Assembly: GCA_964515235.1 (NCBI GenBank)
Contig: CAZEVO010000006.1
Coordinates: forward strand, 7,605 to 71,604
Direction of reading: 5' to 3'
Source of the DNA: OPU3-GD-OMZ sp964515235
Lineage (GTDB): Bacteria; Pseudomonadota; Gammaproteobacteria; Methylococcales; Methylomonadaceae
DNA: 64,000 bases
Shown: positions 51,906 to 60,573 of the stretch, piece by piece
How the letters are laid out: each line of letters starts with the position of its first letter
Position numbering within the stretch: position 1 is the first letter of the stretch
Notes under the pieces: generated by a model
The model's input: the letters and a program-made list of their open reading frames with translations, nothing else
What the model was told of the DNA's origin: nothing
Database searches by the model: none
Made by a program: the position numbers and the translations under genes

Positions 51906-53063
51906 AAATTTGAATTAGAAGATATGTTTAAAAGAGAAGCCATTATTAAGGTAATTGGTATTGGCGGTGGTGGTGGTAATGCTGTAGATCATATGGTGAA
52001 TACCGGCATTAGCGGTGTTGATTTTATTGGTGCAAATACCGATGCTCAGGCGCTTAGGCGGTTAAGTGTGGATACTCTTATTCAATTAGGTTCTGAATTA
52101 ACTCAAGGCCTAGGGGCTGGGACAAATCCTGATATAGGTAAGCAAGCAGCACAAGAAGACCGCGGTCGTATTGAAGAGGCGATTGATGGTGCCGATATGG
52201 TATTTTTAACAGCTGGTATGGGTGGTGGAACAGGCACAGGTGCAATTCCGGTTATTGCCGAAGTAGCAAAAGATAAGGGTATTTTGACAGTAGCCGTGGT
52301 GACAAAACCTTTTAAGTTTGAAGGGGCCAAGAAAATGAAAGCTGCTGAAGAGGGGCTTTTAGATTTAGAGAATTATGTGGATTCGCTAATTGTTATCCCC
52401 AATCAAAAATTACTGCCAGTATTAGGAAGTAATGTTTCATTGATTGATGCGTTTAATGCTGCTAATGATGTGCTTAAAGAAGCGGTTCAGGGGATTACAG
52501 AGCTAATTGTCAATCCAGGGCTCATTAATGTCGATTTTGCAGATGTAAAAACTGTAATGTCTTCAATGGGGGTCGCCATTATGGGATCAGGCATTGCAAA
52601 AGGTGATAATAGAGCAAGAGAGGCGGCTGAAAAAGCGGTAGCATGCCCATTATTAGATGATGTGAGTTTATTTGGGGCGAAAGGAATTTTGGTTAATATT
52701 ACCGCGACATCTGAATTAGGTATTTCAGAGTTTAATGAAGTGGGGGAGATTGTTCATGAATTTGCTTCAGAAGATGCGATCATTAAAATAGGTACAGCTA
52801 TAGATCCAGAGTTAGATGATGAGATTAAGGTGACTGTGGTTGCAACGGGTATGGGTGGCGTTCAGCAACGACCTGTTGTTTCAAAAATAAATAATAGAGC
52901 AAGTATTGCCAAAAAACCTGTTGATTATGGTGTTTTTGAAAAGCCAACAGCAGTTAGAGAGCGTGAAGGTGGTGAAGCTACGCGTTATGGCGCACAGGCT
53001 AAAAAAGTAGAAAATATGGATTATCTGGATATTCCTGCATTTTTAAGAAGACAGGCTGATTAG
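51903..53063 (+). CDS. ftsZ: Cell division GTPase FtsZ
   Basis: A 386-residue tubulin homologue forming the Z-ring. Motifs: IKVIGIGGGGGNAVDHMV (about 15-32), TAGMGGGTGTGAIPVIA (about 101-117) with the tubulin signature GGGTGTG, and T7-loop region NVDFADVKTVM (about 205). A variable linker (about 320-370) precedes the C-terminal peptide YLDIPAFLRRQ that binds FtsA and ZipA. E. coli FtsZ is 383. The next 147 bases carry a possible lpxC promoter. Confidence 0.99.
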   Translation: MKFELEDMFKREAIIKVIGIGGGGGNAVDHMVNTGISGVDFIGANTDAQALRRLSVDTLIQLGSELTQGLGAGTNPDIGKQAAQEDRGRIEEAIDGADMVFLTAGMGGGTGTGAIPVIAEVAKDKGILTVAVVTKPFKFEGAKKMKAAEEGLLDLENYVDSLIVIPNQKLLPVLGSNVSLIDAFNAANDVLKEAVQGITELIVNPGLINVDFADVKTVMSSMGVAIMGSGIAKGDNRAREAAEKAVACPLLDDVSLFGAKGILVNITATSELGISEFNEVGEIVHEFASEDAIIKIGTAIDPELDDEIKVTVVATGMGGVQQRPVVSKINNRASIAKKPVDYGVFEKPTAVREREGGEATRYGAQAKKVENMDYLDIPAFLRRQAD

Positions 53064-53210
53064 GTTAATAGAGATAAAATATTGATCCAGTTCAGCATGA
53101 TGACATTAGAATTGAATTATCTTTGTGGGTAGTGGGGAGAAACTATATTGCAGGTAAAAGAATCACTTATGTTAAAATAATAGGTTTTATTTAGCGGTAG
53201 TTTAAAATCT

Positions 53211-54119
53211 ATGTTGAAACAAAGGACGCTTAAAAATACTATTCGGGCAACAGGGGTGGGCTTACATACCGGCGAAAATGTCTATTTGACATTGCACCCG
53301 GCAGACCCTGATACCGGAATTCGTTTTAGACGGAGTGATATTGGAGAGTCTGCTATTGTCGATGCAACACCTGAAAATGTGGGAGATACGACGTTGTCGA
53401 CCACATTGGTGCAAAATGGCATTCGAGTGTCTACCGTAGAACATTTGTTGTCGGCATTCTCGGGATTGGGGATTGATAATGCGGTTGTTGATGTGAGCGC
53501 TCCGGAAATACCCATCATGGATGGAAGCGCCGGACCTTTCGTTTTTTTATTGCAATCGGCAGGAATTCAAGAGCAAGACGCTTGGCGTAAATACATAAAG
53601 GTTAAAAAGCCCGTTAAGGTTGTTGAAGACGATAAGTGGGCCTCTTTTAAACCTTATAATGGGTTTAGAGTTGGTTTTACGATTGATTTTGAGCACCCAG
53701 CGTTTAAGTCGAATGTTAAAACTGCAGTAATCGATTTTTCTACCACTAGCTTTATCAAGGAAGTAAGTAGAGCCAGAACATTTGGTTTTATGAAAGATAT
53801 TGAATTGCTCCAGAAGAATAACTTAGCATTAGGTGGTAACATGGATAATGCGATTGTTGTTGACGACTTGCAAGTATTAAATGAAGAGGGTCTTCGTTAT
53901 GCAGATGAATTTGTAAAACATAAGATGTTAGATGCAATTGGCGATCTTTATTTGTTGGGGCATAATTTATTAGGTGAGTTTAGTGGCTATAAGTCGGGTC
54001 ATGGTCTTAATAATCAACTGTTACGGGCGTTAATTAAAGATTCTGAGGCCTGGGAAATGGTTACGTTTGAAAGCCTGGATGAACTCCCTAGCGCTTTTGT
54101 GCCATCAATTATACCTTAA
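53211..54119 (+). CDS. lpxC: UDP-3-O-acyl-N-acetylglucosamine deacetylase
   Basis: A 302-residue zinc amidase making the first committed step of lipid A. Motifs: LKNTIRATGVGLHTGENV (about 8-25), STVEHLLSAFSGLGIDNA with zinc His near 78, and FVKHKMLDAIGDLYLLG with zinc His/Asp near 237-241, then GHNLLGEF. E. coli LpxC is 305. It closes the dcw cluster and lies after a 147-base gap, so an own promoter is likely, as in E. coli. Tail-to-tail with dciA, overlapping by 4 bases. Confidence 0.98.
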   Translation: MLKQRTLKNTIRATGVGLHTGENVYLTLHPADPDTGIRFRRSDIGESAIVDATPENVGDTTLSTTLVQNGIRVSTVEHLLSAFSGLGIDNAVVDVSAPEIPIMDGSAGPFVFLLQSAGIQEQDAWRKYIKVKKPVKVVEDDKWASFKPYNGFRVGFTIDFEHPAFKSNVKTAVIDFSTTSFIKEVSRARTFGFMKDIELLQKNNLALGGNMDNAIVVDDLQVLNEEGLRYADEFVKHKMLDAIGDLYLLGHNLLGEFSGYKSGHGLNNQLLRALIKDSEAWEMVTFESLDELPSAFVPSIIP

Positions 54120-54586
54120 GAGCTTTTGTTTTTTAGCGTGTTGTGTAGTCTTAATAATGCACAACTGAGTTCATTTTGGCTTGTCATGGCAAGTGCATTA
54201 CTATAAATAATATCAAGTGATGTAGCTGATAGTTTTTTTGCTTGTCTTGTATAAGGTTCAGGTGGTCGTGATTTAGGCATTATCTTAATCTTCGTTTCAG
54301 ATATATCCCGTTCTCCATTAGCGTGCAATGCAGCTAGGATCGGTTGGTTTAAAAAACGTAATTGGCTGGCCCAAGTGGCTGAGGAGGTAAAAATAATGAG
54401 AGATTTACCTTTTTTGATGCAGCTAACGATATGTGGTGAGAAATGGCTGGGCAGTGATTGGCGTATGGTTTCCTGCAGGGATTTTTGTTGAGAAATAATT
54501 TCTGAGAAGTTATGTGCAACTACACCGAGAGAAGATATGACGGAACTGAAACTGTTTTTGCGTTTAATCTTCATTGTGTATGACAT
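54116..54586 (-). CDS. dciA: DUF721 (DciA-like) protein
   Basis: A 156-residue DUF721 protein. Residues about 30-110 hold the KH-like core with a conserved tryptophan (SATWASQLRFLNQPILAAL). In bacteria lacking DnaC, DciA loads DnaB helicase (established in Pseudomonas and others); presence next to lpxC and secA is the usual gammaproteobacterial location. The protein is basic. Start at 54586 or at ATG 54574 four codons on; neither has a strong ribosome-binding site. No dnaC-like gene is in the window, in keeping with this role. Confidence 0.85.
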   Translation of the reverse strand: MSYTMKIKRKNSFSSVISSLGVVAHNFSEIISQQKSLQETIRQSLPSHFSPHIVSCIKKGKSLIIFTSSATWASQLRFLNQPILAALHANGERDISETKIKIMPKSRPPEPYTRQAKKLSATSLDIIYSNALAMTSQNELSCALLRLHNTLKNKSS

Positions 54587-54810
54587 TTATTTAAGAATGT
54601 AAATAAGGCAAAGGTGATTATATCGTTTACAGGATCTTGAGTACGGAAAAAATCCAGAAAACAATTGACAGGTCAATTAAGCGGTTACCTAGCCGTCTGA
54701 TTTAGAAAGGTTGTTGTGGGTTGTAGTAGGGATCAGGTCTATTAAGAAAGCCTGATAAGGTATATAATCATTAGGTTTTATTACAATTTAAATTCATTGG
54801 AAAGTTAGCC

Positions 54811-57552
54811 ATGTTGGTCAAGAAGTTATTTGGTAGTCGGAACGACAGACTCGTAAAGAAAAAGAATAAGTTAGTTAAGAAAATTAATTTATTGTCGTCA
54901 GATTATGAGCGTTTGAGTGATGAGGCCTTAAGGGCTAAAACAGTAGAGTTTCGAGAACGCTTAGCGGCAGGGGCTGAGCTTGATTCATTGATTCCAGAGG
55001 CCTTTGCAACGGTGCGTGAGGCCTCTGTGCGTGTATTAGGGATGCGTCATTTCGATGTCCAGCTCATCGGCGGAATGGTCTTGAATGACGGTAAAATTTC
55101 AGAAATGAAGACAGGAGAGGGTAAAACTCTTGTGGCTACGTTGGCGGCCTACCTGAATGCGTTACCCGGAAAAGGTGTGCATGTTGTTACTGTTAATGAT
55201 TATCTGGCAAAAAGAGATAGTGCTTGGATGGGGCAGATTTATAACTTTTTGGGTCTGAAAACAGGCGTTATTGTTAGTGAGTTAAGTAGCGAAGAGCGAC
55301 GTGAGGCTTATGGTGCGGATATAACTTATGGCACTAATAATGAGTTTGGCTTTGATTACTTAAGGGATAATATGGCTTATACCCTTGACAGGAAAGTACA
55401 AAGAGAATTGCATTATGCCGTTGTTGATGAAGTCGACTCAATTTTAATTGATGAAGCTAGAACACCGCTAGTTATTTCAGGCCCAACAGAAGAAAGTACT
55501 GAAATGTTTGTTAAGGTCAATCAGATTATTCCTGGTTTGACCAAGCAAGAAAAAGAAGGTGAGGCGGGTGATTATTCGGTTGATGAGAAGATGCGTCAAG
55601 TACATCTGACTGAAGCAGGTCATGCGCGTGTTGAGCAGTTAATGGCAGAACATGGTTATATTTCCGAAGGTGGAAGTTTATACGATGCGGTTAATATCAG
55701 GATGATGCATTTTTTGACAGCGTCATTACGAGCTCATGTCCTCTATCAACGTGATGTTGATTATATTGTGAAAAACAATGAAGTATTGATTGTTGATGAG
55801 TTTACTGGTCGTATTATGTCTGGGCGGCGTTGGGGTGATGGATTACACCAAGCGATTGAAGCAAAAGAAAAAGTTAAGGTTCAAGAAGACAACCAAACTT
55901 TGGCATCGATAACTTTCCAGAATTATTTCCGACTATACAATAAGTTATCAGGAATGACTGGAACAGCTGATACTGAGGCAGTAGAGCTACAAAAGATTTA
56001 TGGACTAGAGGTGGTTGTGATACCAACGCATAGACCCATGGTCAGAGATGATCGCGGTGATCTGATTTATGTGACTGTTGGTGAAAAATATAATGCGATT
56101 ATTGAAGATATTAAAGACTGTGCAACGCGGGGGCAGCCTGTTCTGGTCGGTACAACATCTATTGAAAACTCTGAGTTGATTTCACGGGAACTGACCCGGC
56201 ATAAAATTAAACATGAGATTTTAAACGCCAAACAACATGAGCGTGAGGCGCATATTATTGAACAGGCGGGGACATCAGGTGCAGTAACAATTGCGACTAA
56301 TATGGCTGGGCGGGGAACTGATATCGTATTAGGGGGTAATCTAGATGTAGCATTGCAGTCGTTGGGTGATAACCCAAGTGATTCTGCTGTTGCTAAGGTC
56401 AAAGGAGATTGGCAGGATCATCACGATAAAGTCTTGGCAAGCGGCGGGTTGCATGTCATTGGCTCTGAGCGTCATGAATCTAGACGAATAGATAATCAAT
56501 TACGAGGTCGTTCAGGGCGTCAAGGCGATCCCGGCTCAACACGTTTTTATCTTTCTCTAGAAGATGATTTGATGCGCATATTTGCATCTGAAAAAGTTGC
56601 GGGCATGATGCAGAAACTCGGTATGGTAGAGGGTGAGGCGATTGAGCACCCTTGGGTAACAAGGGCTATTGAGAATGCTCAGAAGAAGGTTGAAGGACGT
56701 AACTACGATATTCGTAAGCAGATTCTAGATTATGATGACGTTGCCAATGACCAGCGTAAAGTAATTTATGCGCAGCGCAATGAATTAATGGAAGCAGAAC
56801 AGATTACCGATATTATTAGTGCATTTCGTAATGATGTAGTTGCCAGTGTGGTTACGCAGTATATTCCTGAGCAAACAATGGAAGATCAGTGGGATGTTGA
56901 GGGCTTAGAGGGGCATTTACAGCAAGAGTTTGAGTTGACTATTCCATGGCGGGAAATGTTGGAGCAAGATCATTCGTTACAGCGAGAGGATATTACGCGG
57001 ATTACGCAGGAAAAATTAGCAGATAATTGTACGAAAAGAGAGGCGGATATTTCAGAAGATGTTATGCGGAATTTTGAGAAGTCTGTTGTTTTACAAGTGC
57101 TTGATAATACTTGGAAAGAACATTTAGCAGCGATGGATCATCTGCGTGCGGGTATTCATTTGCGAGGTTATGCCCAGCGTGATCCGAAACAAGAGTATAA
57201 ACGTGAATCGTTTGAAATGTTTGTTAGTATGTTGGATTTTGTTAAGTATGAAGTAGTGGGTCTGTTATCTAAAGTTCAAGTTAATATTGAAGAAGATTTG
57301 CAAGAATTCGATGAGCAACGACAAGAGCCGCAGGAAATGAATTTTGAACATGCGGAAGCTAATGCGTCATTGACAGACGGTGTTGAAGAACAAGAGGGTG
57401 GAAGTGATATTGCGGAAGTTTCATTCCCACCAGAAGAGGGTGGTGTGGCTGAAAAGCCTTTTATTCGTGATGGTAAGAAGGTAGGTCGTAATGATCCTTG
57501 TCCTTGTGAGTCAGGAAAAAAATATAAACAATGTCACGGTAAACTTTCCTAA
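54811..57552 (+). CDS. secA: Preprotein translocase ATPase SecA
   Basis: A 913-residue motor that drives unfolded proteins through SecYEG. Walker A: MKTGEGKTLVATLAAYLN (about 102), DEAD-like VVDEVDSILIDEARTPLVIS (about 208), PPXD domain, helicase lobe 2 with GTTSIENSELIS and ATNMAGRGTDIVLGG, then the scaffold, and the C-terminal zinc knuckle NDPCPCESGKKYKQCHG (about 892-908), which binds SecB and lipids. E. coli SecA is 901. SecB is also in this window (59550). The 224 bases before it contain no secM-like arrest gene. Confidence 0.98.
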   Translation: MLVKKLFGSRNDRLVKKKNKLVKKINLLSSDYERLSDEALRAKTVEFRERLAAGAELDSLIPEAFATVREASVRVLGMRHFDVQLIGGMVLNDGKISEMKTGEGKTLVATLAAYLNALPGKGVHVVTVNDYLAKRDSAWMGQIYNFLGLKTGVIVSELSSEERREAYGADITYGTNNEFGFDYLRDNMAYTLDRKVQRELHYAVVDEVDSILIDEARTPLVISGPTEESTEMFVKVNQIIPGLTKQEKEGEAGDYSVDEKMRQVHLTEAGHARVEQLMAEHGYISEGGSLYDAVNIRMMHFLTASLRAHVLYQRDVDYIVKNNEVLIVDEFTGRIMSGRRWGDGLHQAIEAKEKVKVQEDNQTLASITFQNYFRLYNKLSGMTGTADTEAVELQKIYGLEVVVIPTHRPMVRDDRGDLIYVTVGEKYNAIIEDIKDCATRGQPVLVGTTSIENSELISRELTRHKIKHEILNAKQHEREAHIIEQAGTSGAVTIATNMAGRGTDIVLGGNLDVALQSLGDNPSDSAVAKVKGDWQDHHDKVLASGGLHVIGSERHESRRIDNQLRGRSGRQGDPGSTRFYLSLEDDLMRIFASEKVAGMMQKLGMVEGEAIEHPWVTRAIENAQKKVEGRNYDIRKQILDYDDVANDQRKVIYAQRNELMEAEQITDIISAFRNDVVASVVTQYIPEQTMEDQWDVEGLEGHLQQEFELTIPWREMLEQDHSLQREDITRITQEKLADNCTKREADISEDVMRNFEKSVVLQVLDNTWKEHLAAMDHLRAGIHLRGYAQRDPKQEYKRESFEMFVSMLDFVKYEVVGLLSKVQVNIEEDLQEFDEQRQEPQEMNFEHAEANASLTDGVEEQEGGSDIAEVSFPPEEGGVAEKPFIRDGKKVGRNDPCPCESGKKYKQCHGKLS

Positions 57553-57671
57553 GAGACAAAGATGGTTGGGGGTTGTTCTTTAAGCAACTGAGTTCTGGGG
57601 GAATAGGACAAGGTTAGTCGCAAGATTTTGTTGCCAGCTTCTATAAATTATTTGTTAGCGTACGAAAGACT

Positions 57672-58124
57672 ATGTTTCATATTGTACTTTATCAGCCGGA
57701 AATCCCACCTAATACTGGGAATATTATTCGGTTAGCAGCTAATAATGGTTGTAAATTGCATCTAATTAGGCCTTTGGGTTTTAGTTTAGATGAAAAGAAA
57801 ATGCGTAGAGCTGGATTAGATTATCATGAGTTTGCTGATTTAGTTTTGTATGATAGTTATGAGGATTTTGTACAACAAGAAAAGCCTATCCGATTGTTTG
57901 CCTTAACCACAAAGGCTAGAAAGCATTATGATCAGGTGTGCTATCAGTCTGGTGATTACTTTATTTTTGGTCCGGAAACGCGGGGTTTGCCATGCGAAAT
58001 TCTTAATGATTTATCGGTTAGTTGCTTGAAGATTCCGATGCGGGCTAATAGTCGGAGTCTGAATTTGTCTAATTCTGTCGCCATCGTAACTTATGAGGCA
58101 TGGCGTCAGTTGGCGTTTAGTTGA
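57672..58124 (+). CDS. trmL: tRNA (cytidine(34)-2'-O)-methyltransferase TrmL
   Basis: A 150-residue SPOUT methyltransferase modifying the wobble position of two leucine tRNAs. Motifs: MFHIVLYQPEIPPNTGNIIRLAANN (core PEIPPNTGNIIR), FGPETRGLPCEIL (about 98-110) and IPMRANSRSLNLSNSVAIVTYEA (core RSLNLSNSVA), the trefoil knot. E. coli TrmL is 157. It is 119 bases after secA and 1 base from the convergent tusB-like gene. Confidence 0.95.
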   Translation: MFHIVLYQPEIPPNTGNIIRLAANNGCKLHLIRPLGFSLDEKKMRRAGLDYHEFADLVLYDSYEDFVQQEKPIRLFALTTKARKHYDQVCYQSGDYFIFGPETRGLPCEILNDLSVSCLKIPMRANSRSLNLSNSVAIVTYEAWRQLAFS

Positions 58125-58125
58125 T

Positions 58126-58416
58126 TTAGTTCCAAGAGCGGATGCAATTGTAGTCTTCCTGGCAGATATTAAAATCATAATCATCTAGAATGGTGATGCC
58201 AGAGAGTAGTTCATTTATTTTAAGCCCTTTAGCTTCTATATCTTTATAAAGAACGCATAAATTAAAGCGCTGGAATAGGTTTTTGATCCAGTTGTGGTCT
58301 GAATTCATTGTTGTCAGTTCATCAATCGCATTAGCAGTTAAAACGATGGTGTCGCCATTTTGGGTGTGTTCAAGTTCAGAGCATGCGAGAGGTAAGTGGT
58401 CAAATGTATGTAGCAT
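58126..58416 (-). CDS. TusB/DsrH-like protein, orphan
   Basis: A 96-residue protein with the DsrH/TusB pattern: M-L-H-T start with F-x-x-L-P-L-A-C-S, GDTIVLTANAIDEL, CVLYKDIEAKGLKINEL, and a final I-x-x-D-D-Y-D-F...SWN (relatives end in D-Y-x-x-F-V-x-L ... Q-S-W). TusBCD in E. coli relays sulfur to TusE and MnmA for tRNA thiolation; DsrEFH works in sulfur oxidation. Neither tusC/tusD nor dsrE/dsrF is adjacent here, so it is an orphan. AAAGGAG lies upstream of the ATG. Function is inferred by weak similarity. Convergent with trmL. Confidence 0.6.
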   Translation of the reverse strand: MLHTFDHLPLACSELEHTQNGDTIVLTANAIDELTTMNSDHNWIKNLFQRFNLCVLYKDIEAKGLKINELLSGITILDDYDFNICQEDYNCIRSWN

Positions 58417-58454
58417 AATCGGACTCCTTTTGATCCATCAATAAGTTACTTTAT

Positions 58455-58482
58455 ATATTACTCGTAACATCATAATATGCAA
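58455..58482 (-). promoter_or_regulatory. Candidate promoter of the tusB-like gene
   Basis: On the minus strand TTGCAT (58482-58477) and TAATAT (58460-58455) are 16 bases apart, giving a leader of about 30-35 bases. Sequence match only. Confidence 0.35.
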
Positions 58483-58531
58483 CATTTTTTTAATTTTTTA
58501 GTGGTTAGTAAGAGAGTTTTCTAAGTCGAGT

Positions 58532-59542
58532 TTACTGAAAGGGTTCTTCATAGCGTTGGTCGCGCGACAAGAGAATTTCTACAGCATTGCTTGGTGCGGT
58601 ATTTTGATAAAGGATATGGTAAATTTGTTCCGTGATGGGCATGTCAATTTTTAGGCGCTGGGACAGATGATGGATTTGCTCAGTAGCAGCAATTCCCTCA
58701 ATTTCTTGATTTATTTCAGCAATTAAGTCTGCTGTTGTTTTTCCTTGACCTAGGCCGATACCAAAACGACGGTTTCTGGATTGATTGTCGGTGCAAGTTA
58801 GTATCAGGTCACCCAGTCCAGCTAAGCCTATGAATGTTTCTTGTCGTCCTCCTAATCGTTGACCCAGTCTGATAATTTCAGCTAATCCCCGTGTGATTAG
58901 AGCTGAGCGGGTATTAGCGTTATAACCTAATCCATCAGCTATACCAGCAGCAATAGCTAAAACATTTTTGGTTGCTCCTCCGATTTGTGTACCGATGATA
59001 TCGGTGCTGGTATAGGTTCTAAAGTGAGCATTGTGAAAAATTCTAGCGAGTTGGTCAGCGCAGTGTTGTTGTTGTGACGCAATGGTAATTGCAGACGGTA
59101 GACCTTGGGCAACTTCCATGGCGAAAGTAGGACCTGAAAGGACTGCCATGGGGGTATGTTGGCCAATCAGGGATATAACTAGTTGGTGTAAAAAAGAGCT
59201 GTCACCATGGCTTAAGCCTTTGGTGGCCCAAGCAATAGTTGTATTTTCTTTGAGGTCAGCTTTGATGTTAACGAGTGTTTTGGCAAAGGCATGGCTTGGA
59301 ACTGCCAGTAGAACAAGGTCGCTGAATTCGACAGCTGTTTTAAGATTATCAGTAATGATCAAATTATCAGGTAATGTAATGCCCGGTAAATAGCGCTGAT
59401 TAATTCGCTCTTGTTGTAAAGCGGCCACGTGCTTAGTGTTGTGGCCCCAGATAATGACCTCGTGATGATTCCGGGTAGCCTGAATGGCTAGCGCTGTTCC
59501 CCATGAGCCAGCCCCTAAAATAGTAATTCGTTGTCTATCCAT
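58532..59542 (-). CDS. gpsA: NAD(P)-dependent glycerol-3-phosphate dehydrogenase
   Basis: A 336-residue dehydrogenase that makes sn-glycerol-3-phosphate for phospholipids. Rossmann loop ITILGAGSWGTALAIQ (about 7-22), VLSGPTFAMEVAQGLP (about 135), GATKNVLAIAAGIADGLGYNANTRSALITRGL (core ATKNVLAIAAGIADG, with the catalytic Lys), and GLAGLGDLILTC (about 245). E. coli GpsA is 339. It is 7 bases after secB in the same direction, the conserved rhodanese-secB-gpsA order. Confidence 0.97.
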   Translation of the reverse strand: MDRQRITILGAGSWGTALAIQATRNHHEVIIWGHNTKHVAALQQERINQRYLPGITLPDNLIITDNLKTAVEFSDLVLLAVPSHAFAKTLVNIKADLKENTTIAWATKGLSHGDSSFLHQLVISLIGQHTPMAVLSGPTFAMEVAQGLPSAITIASQQQHCADQLARIFHNAHFRTYTSTDIIGTQIGGATKNVLAIAAGIADGLGYNANTRSALITRGLAEIIRLGQRLGGRQETFIGLAGLGDLILTCTDNQSRNRRFGIGLGQGKTTADLIAEINQEIEGIAATEQIHHLSQRLKIDMPITEQIYHILYQNTAPSNAVEILLSRDQRYEEPFQ

Positions 59543-59549
59543 TCAAAGG

Positions 59550-59999
59550 TTAGTTCACGGTATTAGGTTTGGATTGTTGTTGAATGTGCTGTGCATACAC
59601 GGCATCAAAATTAACCGGTGCAAGTAGAAGTTGCGGAAAACCACCTTTTGAGACCAAGTCGGATATAGCTTCTCGAGCGTATGGAAAAAGTGCGCTGGGA
59701 GAGTAGCTGCCTAGTAAAGGTCCTCGTTCTGCATCAGAGAAGCCTTTGAGTGTAAAAATACCCGCTTGTACAACTTCTGCAAGGTAGGCGACTTGGTCGC
59801 CAATTTTTACCGTGACCGTGACCGTAATGGCTACCTCATAGACATCATCATCAATGGGTTCAACGTGTGTCCCTAAGTTGAAGTCGACCTCAGGTTCCCA
59901 TTTGAGGGTGAAAATTTGAGGTGAGTTTGGAGTTTCAAACGAAACATCCTTACAGAAAATTTTTTGTATTGAAAATTGTTTTTCTTCTTGTTCGGCCAT
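59550..59999 (-). CDS. secB: Protein-export chaperone SecB
   Basis: A 149-residue tetrameric chaperone that holds precursor proteins for SecA. Start region MAEQEEKQFSIQKIFCKDVSFETPNSP, abbreviated KIFCKDVSFETPNSP, and W-E-P-E-V-D-F-N-L are family blocks; LFPYAREAISDLVSKGGFP carries the conserved R-E-x-I-x-x-L helix. E. coli SecB is 155. Its partner SecA is encoded at 54811 and keeps the C-terminal zinc knuckle SecB needs. It is between the rhodanese gene (35-base gap) and gpsA. Confidence 0.97.
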   Translation of the reverse strand: MAEQEEKQFSIQKIFCKDVSFETPNSPQIFTLKWEPEVDFNLGTHVEPIDDDVYEVAITVTVTVKIGDQVAYLAEVVQAGIFTLKGFSDAERGPLLGSYSPSALFPYAREAISDLVSKGGFPQLLLAPVNFDAVYAQHIQQQSKPNTVN

Positions 60000-60034
60000 G
60001 TCGTTTACGGGGTCGTCGTCATTATATGAAGGGA

Positions 60035-60466
60035 TTAGGTTCTGTTTTTACTAGTTGGTAGATTTTGTTCATCCCAAGCCTTCAGTCCACCGATTAAATT
60101 AATCACTTGATGAAAGCCTAGTTTATGAAGTTTTTTGCACGCTTGAGCCGATTGTGCGCCAGTTTGACAAAAAACCAGTAATGATTTTTCCTTAAAAGGC
60201 TCAAGTTGTCCAAGGTTGGCCTCGAGTTTAGCCAGTGGGATGTTCATCGCATTTTCTATGTGTTCTTTTTTATGATCAGTCGCTTGACTAACATCAAGAA
60301 TAGCGGTCTCTGTTTCGTTCATGTGCATGACAGCGGCAACAGGGGTAATAGATTGAAACCGTTTAAAAACATTATCCAGTAGTTCTTGGATAACCAAATA
60401 GAGTACAACGACATAGGCAATAAATAACATCCAGTGGTTGCCAATAAATTCAATAACGCGTTCCAT
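60035..60466 (-). CDS. Membrane-anchored rhodanese-like protein (YibN family)
   Basis: A 143-residue protein. Residues about 10-28 form one membrane helix (WMLFIAYVVVLYLVIQELL). A single rhodanese domain follows (about 45-138) with the active loop F-C-Q-T-G-A-Q-S in LLVFCQTGAQSAQACKKL (Cys about 105) and NLIGGLKAWDEQNLP. Rhodaneses carry persulfide on that Cys; the YibN group adjacent to secB is known in gammaproteobacteria, and E. coli YibN has been linked to SecYEG/YidC. I infer the family from layout. Confidence 0.88.
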   Translation of the reverse strand: MERVIEFIGNHWMLFIAYVVVLYLVIQELLDNVFKRFQSITPVAAVMHMNETETAILDVSQATDHKKEHIENAMNIPLAKLEANLGQLEPFKEKSLLVFCQTGAQSAQACKKLHKLGFHQVINLIGGLKAWDEQNLPTSKNRT

Positions 60467-60498
60467 AAAAAAACCTAATGTAAGATATGTTTAACAAA

Positions 60499-60515
60499 TC
60501 ACAACGCTGTTGTGA
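60499..60515. repeat. Palindrome TCACAAC-GCT-GTTGTGA
   Basis: A perfect 7-bp inverted repeat with 3-base centre. Its left half is in AAATCACAAC (60496-60505), repeated exactly 57 bases on at 60553-60562. Candidate operator; order of half sites is opposite to the CRP consensus. Confidence 0.5.
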
Positions 60516-60552
60516 AACTAATATAAATAGAGTAATTACCCATTTTAACAAT

Positions 60553-60573
60553 AAATCACAACTACTGTGATTT
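60553..60573. repeat. Palindrome AAATCACA-ACTAC-TGTGATTT
   Basis: A perfect 8-bp inverted repeat with 5-base centre; the left arm extends into AAATCACAAC, shared with the upstream palindrome. Followed by TTATCTG, so an RNA hairpin is another reading. Confidence 0.5.

Noticed and set aside
53064..53210. A clear lpxC promoter in the ftsZ-lpxC gap
   Set aside because: TTGCAG and TAAAAT can be found but are 19 bases apart; too weak to list as a feature.
54665..54692. TTGACA at 54665 as a secA promoter
   Set aside because: The -35 is perfect but the position 17 bases on reads CCTAGC, not a -10 box.
56067..56402. Minus-strand frame of 111 codons within secA
   Set aside because: Shadow frame across the secA helicase domain; no initiation signals.
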